DNA of 5,079 nucleotides from Pseudomonadota bacterium (lineage in GTDB: Bacteria > Pseudomonadota > Alphaproteobacteria > Rhodobacterales > Rhodobacteraceae), in the NCBI GenBank assembly GCA_027592105.1, contig JAQCLA010000194.1:1-5079 (forward strand), in the 5' to 3' direction. The position numbers and the translations under genes were made by a program. Within the stretch, counting starts at the first letter, position 1; the number at the start of each line of letters is the position of its first letter. The notes below the pieces were generated by a model that saw nothing but the letters and a program-made list of their open reading frames with translations, did not search any database and had not been told where the DNA came from. Shown in pieces: positions 1-5,079 of the stretch.

Positions 1-177
1 GTTCTGCACGGCGGGAAACATCGCCGCCCACCAGCCCGAGGTGCGGATCTGGTCGGTTGTGCGGAACGACGACACCAAAAGCCCCAGCGTGGGAAACACC
101 CACAAAAGCACCAGTGCCGCCACCGACAGATGCACCGCCCATGTCAGGCTGGATTTCTTGCCCGCGATGTTATCCAT
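1..177 (-). CDS. Carbohydrate ABC transporter permease, second subunit (AglG/MalG type), N-terminal part only
   Basis: Inner-membrane permease subunit expected to pair with the permease encoded just upstream (208-1209) to form the sugar channel. Only the first 59 codons are in the window; the rest runs off the left edge. The reading frame is open and begins MDNIAGKKSS. One hydrophobic membrane segment follows at about residues 11-38, ending in LLVSSFR, the usual end of the first helix in MalG-type permeases. The segment around residues 44-50 (IRTSGWW) resembles the periplasmic stretch of AglG-type proteins. The ATG at 177 is supported by a strong ribosome binding site (GGAGGGG, complement of 189-195) 11 bases upstream. 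The gene starts 30 bases after the stop of the first permease, so the two are surely co-transcribed. The EAA loop that contacts the ATPase is not in view. The MalG-type assignment is firm; the exact AglG subfamily is inferred from gene order and this short sequence. Confidence 0.85.
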   Translation of the reverse strand, partial: MDNIAGKKSSLTWAVHLSVAALVLLWVFPTLGLLVSSFRTTDQIRTSGWWAAMFPAVQN

Positions 178-207
178 GGGTCAGTGTTCCCCTCCGGTCG
201 CGGACCA

Positions 208-1209
208 TCACCGCATCTCCTTGCGGGCGTTGTAGACGTTCCACACAAGGATCGGCGTCACCAAGAGCATGATGACCATCGCGCTGGCTGATCCCACGCC
301 CCAATCATTTGCGCGGAACAGCTTGTCATACATGAAATTGGCCAAGACCTGCGTCTCCCATTGGCCGTTGGTCATGGCAAAGACGATGTCGAACACCTTG
401 AGCACGACAATCGTGATGGTGGTCCAAACCACAACGATGGTGCCCGCGATCTGCGGCACCTTGATCTTGAAAAAGATCTGGAACGGGTTGGCGCCATCGA
501 CGATCGCGGCCTCGATCGTCTCTTCTGGAATACCGCGCAACGCGGCGGACAAGATCACCATGGCGAAACCTGTCTGAATCCAGATCAGCACCACCATGAG
601 AAACAGGTTGTTCCAAAACGGCACCGTCAGCCATGTAACAGGCTCGGCACCGCCCAATTGCAAATAGACCGCGTTCAGAATGCCGATCTGCGCCACATCC
701 TCGGGGCGGGCATCATAGACCAACTTGAAGATCACCGCCGCACCGACGAAGGAAATCGCCATCGGCATGAAGATCAGCGATTTCGCGATATTGCCCCAGC
801 CAATCCGGTCGGTCAGCTGTGCGGCCAAAAGCCCAAAGGCGGTCGAGGCTGCGGGTACGATCAAGAGCCAAAGAAAATTATTGCGCAACGCCTCCCAGAA
901 TTTCGGGTCGTTCATCATGCGCATGTAATTTTCGGCACCAACAAAGGCCCCACCCGCGCTGCGATCGACCATCGAAAGGCGCAACGTTTCGAACACCGGA
1001 TAGGCAAGGTAAAGCCCCAGCGCGAAGAGGGCGGGAAACAGGAACAGCCACGGCCGCACCGCATTGGCGCGGTTGATATTGCGCCCGGCCTTTGGGCCGC
1101 GTGGCGGAAACAGTATCCGGTCAAGAAACAGGTTCGACAGGTAGAAATACCCAACGCAACCGCCGACGCCCACGATGATGGTGATCAAGGCCTGAAATGC
1201 CGGATTCAT
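208..1209 (-). CDS. Sugar ABC transporter permease, first subunit (AglF/MalF type)
   Basis: Inner-membrane permease subunit of a binding-protein-dependent sugar importer, 333 residues from the ATG at 1209. About seven hydrophobic segments are visible near residues 5-28, 53-73, 113-133, 145-166, 200-226, 256-278 and 307-326. The first, separate from the core, is the N-terminal extra helix typical of MalF/AglF-type subunits. The cytoplasmic EAA loop is clear at about residues 233-254 (EAAIVDGANPFQ, then FFKIKVPQI), with the conserved glycine at about 239; this loop docks on the ATPase. The frame opens six bases earlier at a TTG (1215), but the ribosome binding site lies 7 bases before the ATG and only 1 base before the TTG, so the ATG is preferred. 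It lies downstream of the binding-protein gene and upstream of the second permease, the standard order for this family. The transported sugar is not determined by this subunit's sequence; an alpha- or beta-glucoside is inferred from context. Confidence 0.95.
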   Translation of the reverse strand: MNPAFQALITIIVGVGGCVGYFYLSNLFLDRILFPPRGPKAGRNINRANAVRPWLFLFPALFALGLYLAYPVFETLRLSMVDRSAGGAFVGAENYMRMMNDPKFWEALRNNFLWLLIVPAASTAFGLLAAQLTDRIGWGNIAKSLIFMPMAISFVGAAVIFKLVYDARPEDVAQIGILNAVYLQLGGAEPVTWLTVPFWNNLFLMVVLIWIQTGFAMVILSAALRGIPEETIEAAIVDGANPFQIFFKIKVPQIAGTIVVVWTTITIVVLKVFDIVFAMTNGQWETQVLANFMYDKLFRANDWGVGSASAMVIMLLVTPILVWNVYNARKEMR

Positions 1210-1216
1210 CTGCAAA

Positions 1217-1224
1217 CCTCCCCC
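1217..1224 (-). promoter_or_regulatory. Ribosome binding site that fixes the start of the first permease
   Basis: The complement reads GGGGGAGG, a near-perfect Shine-Dalgarno sequence. It is 7 bases from the ATG at 1209 and only 1 base from the alternative TTG at 1215. Normal spacing therefore selects the ATG and gives a protein of 333 rather than 335 residues. Confidence 0.85.
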
Positions 1225-1241
1225 AAAACGCCTAACGGAAT

Positions 1242-1265
1242 GATCCGGCCCCGTAGGGCCGGATC
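1242..1265 (-). promoter_or_regulatory. Intercistronic hairpin between binding-protein and permease genes (mRNA stability or processing element)
   Basis: Two perfect 10-base arms (GATCCGGCCC and GGGCCGGATC) flank a 4-base loop. On the minus-strand transcript the loop is UACG closed by a C-G pair, the very stable cUNCGg tetraloop type. The hairpin begins 24 bases after the binding-protein stop codon and ends 17 bases before the permease ribosome binding site. No run of U follows, so it is not a standard intrinsic terminator, although partial attenuation cannot be excluded. Hairpins at this position, such as the REP elements between malE and malF in Escherichia coli, protect the upstream message and raise the binding-protein to permease ratio. 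That role here is inferred. It overlaps a second 10-bp palindrome, GATCGCGATC, at 1262-1271. Confidence 0.75.
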
Positions 1266-1289
1266 GCGATCATCGCCATAAGGCAAAGC

Positions 1290-2648
1290 TTACTTCAGCG
1301 CGTCCCAGCTGGACTGGATCGTGTCGGCCACGGCCTGTGCGTCCGCACCGCCGACGAAATCGACCATGCCGGTCCAGAAGCTACCCGCACCCACGCCGCC
1401 GGGCATCAGGTCGGACCCGTCAAAGCGGAAGGTGGTGGCGTTGAGCAAAATCTCGCCCTGTCCAGCCTCGACCGCGCTGGGATAGGCTTCGAGGCTCACA
1501 CCCGAATGGGGCGTCAGGAACCCGCCCTGCGCCATCATGATCTCATGCGCGAAGGGGGTCTGCAGGAAGGCCATGAAGGCTGCCGCCGCATCGGACGGGT
1601 CGGTCACAGCCATCAGCGTGCCGCCGCCCAGAACCGGGTTACCCAGATCTTCACCCGCGAAAGAGGGGAAGTAGAAGTAGTCAGCATCTTCACCCACAAC
1701 CGTGCCTTCGGGGAAGAAGGCGGGGATAAAGCTTGCCTGACGGTGCATGTAGCAGCCCGGAGGGGATGCAAACAGACCCGCGGGGCTGTCACGGAAATCG
1801 GTCGTGGCCACCGCGCCTGCGCCGCCCGCGACATAGGCGTCATTGCGTGCGAAGGAACCAAACACCTCGATCGCGTTCACGACGCGGGGGTCGTTAAAGG
1901 GCATCGCGTTGGTCGTCCAAGCGTCATAGACATCGGGGCTCTGCGTGCGCAGCATGATGTCCTCGACCCAGTCTGTGGCGGGCCAGCCTGTGGCCGCACC
2001 CGAGCCCAAACCGATACACCACGGCGTGCCGCCATCAGCCACGATCTGGTCGCTGAGCGCGATCAACTCTTCCATCGTGGTGGGGATCTCATAGCCCGCA
2101 TCCTCGAAATTCTCGGGCACGAACCACACGAGCGACTTGAGGTTCACATTGAAGAAAAAGCCGTAGAACTCATCTTGACCGGCGGCATTGGCATAGGTGC
2201 CAAGATCGACCCAAGACGACCCAGCGGCGTAGTTTTCACCGACCCAAGCGGCCATGTCGGACCCCAAGGGGCTCAGCTGGCCATTGCCGGCCAGAACGGC
2301 AGCAAGACCGGGCTGCGGGAAGACCGCGATATTCGGGGCAGAGCCTGCTTCGACATCGATCACGATCTGCTGCTCGAAGCTGTCGGAGCCTGTGTAGCTC
2401 GCATCCACGCCGGTGGCGGCTTCGAAATAGTTGAGCAAAATGTCGAACCGGTCGGCTTCGGGCGAAAGCCAAGGGCCGGACACGGTCAGGCTTTGACCGG
2501 CCAAGCTGGGCGCGGATGCCGCGAAAGCGGCATAGCTGTCCCAATTGAATGCCCCCTCGCCCTGCGCGAAGGGCATATGCGCATCGGCCAAAGCACCATT
2601 GGCCGAAAGCGCGACAACAGCCGCGCTGATCATCAAGGAATGTTTCAT
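1290..2648 (-). CDS. Periplasmic sugar-binding protein of an ABC transporter (AglE type, extracellular solute-binding family 1)
   Basis: Periplasmic receptor that captures the sugar and delivers it to the permease pair, 452 residues as precursor. It starts with a classical Sec signal peptide: MKHS, a hydrophobic stretch (about residues 5-16), then GALA with likely cleavage after Ala21, leaving a mature N-terminus DAHMPF. No lipobox cysteine is present, so it should be soluble in the periplasm. Family features include KSLVWFVPENFEDAGYEIPT (171-190), the segment TPWCIGLGSGAATGWPATDW (208-227) and GCYMHRQ (298-304), all typical of AglE-like receptors, plus a C-terminal hinge-closing region. Only two cysteines remain in the mature protein (C211 and C299). 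The frame extends upstream to 2762, but the ATG at 2648 has a good ribosome binding site and begins the signal peptide, so it is chosen. It is the first gene of the leftward operon and probably controlled by the operator at 2727-2742. The family is well known for alpha-glucosides; the neighbouring beta-glucosidase suggests a beta-glucoside here. Confidence 0.95.
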   Translation of the reverse strand: MKHSLMISAAVVALSANGALADAHMPFAQGEGAFNWDSYAAFAASAPSLAGQSLTVSGPWLSPEADRFDILLNYFEAATGVDASYTGSDSFEQQIVIDVEAGSAPNIAVFPQPGLAAVLAGNGQLSPLGSDMAAWVGENYAAGSSWVDLGTYANAAGQDEFYGFFFNVNLKSLVWFVPENFEDAGYEIPTTMEELIALSDQIVADGGTPWCIGLGSGAATGWPATDWVEDIMLRTQSPDVYDAWTTNAMPFNDPRVVNAIEVFGSFARNDAYVAGGAGAVATTDFRDSPAGLFASPPGCYMHRQASFIPAFFPEGTVVGEDADYFYFPSFAGEDLGNPVLGGGTLMAVTDPSDAAAAFMAFLQTPFAHEIMMAQGGFLTPHSGVSLEAYPSAVEAGQGEILLNATTFRFDGSDLMPGGVGAGSFWTGMVDFVGGADAQAVADTIQSSWDALK

Positions 2649-2653
2649 TTCGT

Positions 2654-2659
2654 CCTCCC
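2654..2659 (-). promoter_or_regulatory. Ribosome binding site of the binding-protein gene
   Basis: The complement reads GGGAGG, 5 bases before the ATG at 2648. It supports that start over upstream in-frame starts as far as 2762, which would place the operator inside the coding region and bury the signal peptide internally. Confidence 0.85.
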
Positions 2660-2726
2660 AGGAAACTGCCGACCCAAGGGGCCGACATAAACTTGCACCC
2701 AAGCGCGGTTGGCACCTACAAAATCT

Positions 2727-2742
2727 TCCAAAGCGCTTTGGA
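2727..2742. promoter_or_regulatory. LacI-family operator in front of the transporter operon
   Basis: Perfect 16-base palindrome TCCAAAGCGCTTTGGA with the central CG step characteristic of LacI-family operators. Its centre is about 86 bases upstream of the binding-protein ATG, immediately downstream of the candidate promoter at 2751-2779, where a bound repressor would block initiation or early elongation. The LacI-type protein encoded at 2920-3942 is the obvious binder. The palindrome is seen directly; the binder is inferred. Confidence 0.85.
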
Positions 2743-2750
2743 TTGTGCAT

Positions 2751-2779
2751 ACATTTTCTCACAGAACTGAGTCTGTCAA
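2751..2779 (-). promoter_or_regulatory. Candidate promoter of the transporter operon
   Basis: On the minus strand a perfect -35 hexamer TTGACA lies at 2774-2779. At 17-base spacing the -10 position (2751-2756) reads AAATGT, which is a poor match; neighbouring registers (AATGTA, ATGTAT) are no better. The predicted start near 2744 would put the 2727-2742 operator right at the beginning of the transcript. The weak -10 keeps confidence moderate. Confidence 0.45.
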
Positions 2780-2829
2780 TCCATCACGCGCAGAATGTTG
2801 AATTAAAAAGAACTATTTCGCAGTTGCAG

Positions 2830-2846
2830 AAAAAATCAGCTTTTTT
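2830..2846. other. A-tract/T-tract pair (A6-N5-T6) upstream of the repressor promoter
   Basis: Six A (2830-2835), five bases (TCAGC), then six T (2841-2846), in an otherwise GC-rich genome. It ends 6 bases before the TTGACA at 2853. It could act as a UP element for RNA polymerase alpha subunits or as a bend that helps operator looping. The sequence is clear; any function is inference. It has no central CG step, so it is not counted as a LacI-type operator. Confidence 0.3.
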
Positions 2847-2852
2847 GAATCT

Positions 2853-2882
2853 TTGACAACCGGCATAGGGCAGGTCTAGCTT
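2853..2882 (+). promoter_or_regulatory. Candidate promoter P1 of the repressor and beta-glucosidase unit
   Basis: Perfect -35 hexamer TTGACA at 2853-2858. The -10 is weak: TCTAGC at 2875-2880 (16-base spacer) or TAGCTT at 2877-2882 (18-base spacer), each matching three of six consensus positions. A start near 2888 would place the operator at 2895-2906 at about +8 to +19, suited to autorepression. A competing candidate lies at 2881-2910. Confidence 0.4.
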
Positions 2883-2910
2883 GACGCCATTATTCAAACC
2901 GGTTTGGAAT
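2881..2910 (+). promoter_or_regulatory. Candidate promoter P2 of the repressor gene, overlapping its operator
   Basis: TTGACG (five of six consensus positions) at 2881-2886, an 18-base spacer, then TGGAAT (four of six) at 2905-2910. The palindrome at 2895-2906 would then sit in the spacer and touch the -10, a classical repression site. The transcript would start near 2917, almost at the ATG at 2920, giving a leaderless or nearly leaderless message. This would fit the weak ribosome binding site. Confidence 0.35.
2895..2906. promoter_or_regulatory. LacI-family operator at the repressor gene (autoregulation site)
   Basis: Perfect 12-base palindrome CAAACCGGTTTG with a central CG step. Aligned on the centre, the surrounding 14 bases match the operator at 2727-2742 at 11 of 14 positions, and the right flanks are also alike (TTTGGAAT against TTTGGATT). 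It ends 13 bases before the repressor ATG, consistent with negative autoregulation of the lacI-type gene and co-regulation of the following beta-glucosidase. Confidence 0.8.
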
Positions 2911-2919
2911 TTTTTGCGC

Positions 2920-3942
2920 ATGAATCTCAAGGAGCTAGCGGATTCGCTGAACCTCAGCCCGACGACGGTCAGCCGCGCGCTAAACGGCTATCCGGAAGTG
3001 CGCGAAGAGACACGCAACCGCGTCATGGCTGCCGCAAAGGCCGCGAATTACGCCCCCAACAGCCGGGCGCGCCGCCTTGCCACCGGGCGCGCAATGACCA
3101 TCGGCCATGTGATCCCGCTGACCGGCAAAGCCGAGATGGTCAATCCGATCTTTGCCGATTTCCTGATCGGCGCAGGCGAGGTTTACGCCGCCGAAGGCTA
3201 TGATCTTTTGCTCTCGATGGTGCCCGAGGCCGAAACCGAGGCGGCGTTTCGCCAATTGGCCGCCAATGGCTCGGTCGATGGGGTGATGGTGCAAGCCCCG
3301 CAGGAAAACGACCCAAGGATCGCGCTCTTGGCCGAGCTTGGCCTGCCTTTTTTGGTCCATGGCCGTACGGGCGATGCGCAGGGCTACAATTGGCTTGATA
3401 TCGCCAATCTGCGCGCTTTTCGCAGGGCCACGGACTTTCTGCTCGATCTTGGCCATCGCCGCATCGCCTTGATCAACGGCCAAGAAACCTTTGATTTCGC
3501 GCGCCGCCGCCGCCGTGGCTTTGAAGAGGCGCTGGCCGCCCGCGAGATCGCCGCCCTGCCCCATCTGATGGCCAGCGATGCGATGACCGAAAGCTTTGGC
3601 TATCTGACCGCGGCACGCATGCTGGATGGCCCGAACCCGCCCACGGCTTTCTTGGTGTCATCGGTGATCCTTGCCATCGGGGTGCGCCGCGCCGCAGGTG
3701 AGCGTGGCTTGCGCATGGGGCGCGATATTTCTGTCATCTGCCATGATGACGAACTCAGCTATCTCAACAATGATGTCGGTGGCCCTGCCTTTACCGCCAC
3801 GCGCTCCTCGATCCGCGCAGCAGGCAAGCGCTGCGCGGAGATTTTGATCAGCCTGATCCGCAACCCAAACCACCCCCCGATCCAAGAGCTTTGGGATGTG
3901 GATCTGACCGTCGGCCATTCGACCGGCCCCTGCCCCGGCTGA
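2920..3942 (+). CDS. LacI-family transcriptional repressor of the sugar-uptake locus
   Basis: DNA-binding repressor, 340 residues, the normal LacI-family length. The helix-turn-helix is at the very N-terminus (residues 2-22: MNLKELADSLNLS, then PTTVSRALNG, with TTVSR as recognition helix). The hinge helix that inserts into the minor groove is at about 47-57 (NSRARRLATGR). A periplasmic-binding-protein-like effector domain follows from about residue 60 (TIGHVIPLTG; later LGHRRIALING at 178-188) and ends with the family-typical STGP (334-337). The ATG at 2920 is chosen because it starts the canonical DNA-binding domain. The frame opens earlier at a TTG (2881), but that would place the operator inside the gene and add 13 residues without family resemblance. 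There is no good Shine-Dalgarno sequence; only a GGA lies 11 bases upstream. It is divergent from the transporter and followed closely by a GH1 gene, so it most likely senses a glucoside or glucose. The effector cannot be read from the sequence. Confidence 0.95.
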   Translation: MNLKELADSLNLSPTTVSRALNGYPEVREETRNRVMAAAKAANYAPNSRARRLATGRAMTIGHVIPLTGKAEMVNPIFADFLIGAGEVYAAEGYDLLLSMVPEAETEAAFRQLAANGSVDGVMVQAPQENDPRIALLAELGLPFLVHGRTGDAQGYNWLDIANLRAFRRATDFLLDLGHRRIALINGQETFDFARRRRRGFEEALAAREIAALPHLMASDAMTESFGYLTAARMLDGPNPPTAFLVSSVILAIGVRRAAGERGLRMGRDISVICHDDELSYLNNDVGGPAFTATRSSIRAAGKRCAEILISLIRNPNHPPIQELWDVDLTVGHSTGPCPG

Positions 3943-3966
3943 CCGCCCAGACAAAGGACAAACGCG

Positions 3967-5079
3967 ATGCAATTCGCCCGCACGAATTTTCCCGAAGGGT
4001 TCCTTTTCGGTGTCGCCACCTCGTCTTACCAGATCGAGGGGCATGGCTTTGGCGGTGCGGGCCTGACGCATTGGGACAGCTTTGCCGCCACGCCCGGCAA
4101 TGTGGTGCGGGCCGAGCATGGCGCGGTTGCTTGCGATCATTACCACCGCTGGGCTACAGACCTCGACCTGATCGCGGCGATGGGGGCGGATGTGTACCGC
4201 TTCTCCACCTCTTGGGCGCGTGTGCTGCCCGAAGGGACAGGCCAGCCCAATACCGAAGGTCTCGATTTCTATGATCGGCTGGTCGATGGGATGCTGGCGC
4301 GCGGGCTGAAACCTGCGGCCACGCTATACCATTGGGAATTGCCGCAGGCGCTGGCCGATCAGGGCGGCTGGCGCAATGCCGATATGCCCGATTGGTTCGC
4401 CGATTACACCCATCTGGTGATGTCGCGCATCGGTGACCGGGTTTGGTCGGCCGCCCCCATCAACGAGCCGTGGTGCGTCAGCTGGCTATCGCATTTCGAA
4501 GGGGCGCATGCACCGGGCCTGCGCGATATCCGCGCCACGGCGCGCGCCATGCATCATGTGCTGCTCAGCCATGGCCGGTCCATCCAAGTCATGCGCGATC
4601 TTGGCATGAAGAACCTTGGCGCGGTGTGCAATTTCGAATGGGCCGAACCCGCAAGCGACAGCCCCGAAGATATCGCCGCGACAAACCGCTATGACGCCAT
4701 CTACAACCGCTTTTTCCTTGGCGGGCTGTTCAAGGGCGCCTACCCGGCGGAGGTGCTCGAAGGGCTTGGCCCCCATCTGCCCAAGGGCTGGGAGGATGAT
4801 TTCCCCACCATCCAGGCGCCGCTCGACTGGCTGGGGCTGAACTACTACACCCGCAAGCTGATCCGCCATGCCGATCACGCTTGGCCCAGCTATGCCGAGG
4901 CCCCCACCCGCCTGCCACTCACCCAAATGGGATGGGAGATTTACCCAGATGGCCTGCGTGATTTCCTGATCCGGACCGCGCGCGACTATTCCGGCACATT
5001 GCCGCTTTTCGTCACGGAAAACGGCATGGCCAATCCCGAACGGGTCGATCAACCCGATGCCGCGCGCATCGCCTATCTC
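3967..5079 (+). CDS. GH1 family beta-glucosidase, C-terminus beyond the window
   Basis: Retaining glycoside hydrolase family 1 enzyme that cleaves terminal beta-linked glucose (or a related sugar) from imported oligosaccharides. The frame is open for 371 codons to the window edge; the family is usually about 440-450 residues, so roughly 70 are missing. It opens with the family signature FPEGFLFGVATSSYQIEG (8-25), including subsite residue Q22. YHWELP (121-126) supplies H122. The acid/base is E167 in INEPW (165-169), the segment NYYTR (292-296) lines the active site, and the nucleophile is E351 in VTENG (349-353). No signal peptide is seen, so it acts in the cytoplasm on sugar brought in by the neighbouring ABC transporter; this importer type does not phosphorylate, which argues against a 6-phospho-beta-glucosidase. 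The ATG at 3967 follows AGGA (3955-3958) by 8 bases, and the gene starts 24 bases after the repressor stop, indicating one operon. The residue before INEP is Pro164 where the family usually has Thr. Confidence 0.95.
   Translation, partial: MQFARTNFPEGFLFGVATSSYQIEGHGFGGAGLTHWDSFAATPGNVVRAEHGAVACDHYHRWATDLDLIAAMGADVYRFSTSWARVLPEGTGQPNTEGLDFYDRLVDGMLARGLKPAATLYHWELPQALADQGGWRNADMPDWFADYTHLVMSRIGDRVWSAAPINEPWCVSWLSHFEGAHAPGLRDIRATARAMHHVLLSHGRSIQVMRDLGMKNLGAVCNFEWAEPASDSPEDIAATNRYDAIYNRFFLGGLFKGAYPAEVLEGLGPHLPKGWEDDFPTIQAPLDWLGLNYYTRKLIRHADHAWPSYAEAPTRLPLTQMGWEIYPDGLRDFLIRTARDYSGTLPLFVTENGMANPERVDQPDAARIAYL

Noticed and set aside
1242..1265. Intrinsic terminator ending the binding-protein transcript
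   Set aside because: The hairpin is strong, but the downstream transcript reads AUUCCGUUAGG with no U-run, and the next gene has its own strong ribosome binding site and belongs to the same transporter.
361..1281. A 306-codon open frame on the plus strand opposite the first permease
   Set aside because: It is antisense to a clear permease gene, its product is rich in His, Arg, Asp and Gln without any recognisable domain, and it has no ribosome binding site. Such frames arise often in GC-rich sequence.
1506..2690. A 394-codon open frame on the plus strand opposite the sugar-binding protein
   Set aside because: It mirrors the codon pattern of the receptor gene, shows no domain, and would run into the divergent control region; it is judged a shadow frame.
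2699..2712. Imperfect palindrome CCAAGCGCGGTTGG as a third operator
   Set aside because: One mismatched pair, a central GC instead of CG, and only 8 of 14 matches to the 2727-2742 operator make it a weak candidate; it may be chance.
2649..2762. N-terminal extension of the sugar-binding protein to a start at 2762
   Set aside because: It would cover the operator and ribosome binding site, add a cysteine- and arginine-rich stretch, and bury the Sec signal peptide inside the protein.
2761..2776. Inverted repeat ACAGA-N6-TCTGT in the transporter promoter spacer
   Set aside because: Only five pairs per arm; this is expected by chance in a region of this size, and no known regulator motif is recognised.
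2980..3564. A 194-codon open frame on the minus strand opposite the repressor
   Set aside because: The plus-strand LacI protein is complete with all domains in order; the antisense product has no family features.
4486..5052. A 188-codon open frame on the minus strand opposite the beta-glucosidase
   Set aside because: The plus-strand frame carries every GH1 catalytic motif; the antisense frame is explained by GC-rich codon bias.
1..5079. Mobile elements, CRISPR arrays, tRNA or rRNA genes
   Set aside because: I saw no transposase-like frame, terminal inverted repeats, regularly spaced repeats or tRNA-like cloverleaf; the window is filled by the five genes and one control region.

Overview
The window is most likely from a marine or freshwater alphaproteobacterium of the Rhodobacterales (Roseobacter/Rhodobacter relatives). 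This rests on the high-GC coding sequence, the style of the LacI-type regulator, and a sugar ABC transporter of the AglE/AglF/AglG type with a GH1 enzyme beside it. The genus cannot be fixed from sequence reading alone.

The layout is two divergent transcription units around one shared control region. Leftward (minus strand): a periplasmic sugar-binding protein (1290-2648), then a first inner-membrane permease (208-1209), then the N-terminal 59 codons of a second permease (1-177, cut by the window edge). The ATPase is not in the window. Rightward (plus strand): a LacI-family repressor (2920-3942), followed 24 bases later by a GH1 beta-glucosidase (3967 to the window end, about 371 residues, C-terminus cut off).

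The 271-base divergent control region (2649-2919) holds two clear LacI-type palindromes. One lies just downstream of a candidate promoter for the transporter operon (2727-2742). The other lies at the promoter of the repressor gene (2895-2906). They match at 11 of 14 positions and their centres are 166 bases apart. The simplest model is that the LacI protein represses both units, including its own gene, and an imported gluco-oligosaccharide or one of its products relieves repression. Sugar would be captured in the periplasm, imported without phosphorylation, and cleaved in the cytoplasm by the GH1 enzyme.

Between the binding-protein and permease genes there is a perfect 10-bp hairpin capped on the transcript by a UACG tetraloop and lacking a U-tract. 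It is probably an mRNA-stabilising or processing element that lets the binding protein be made in excess of the permeases.

This is an ordinary, well-organised sugar-uptake locus, and I see no undescribed system in it. The points worth a second look are the operator pair, the intercistronic hairpin, the poor ribosome binding site of the repressor gene, and the pairing of an alpha-glucoside-type transporter with a beta-glucosidase.
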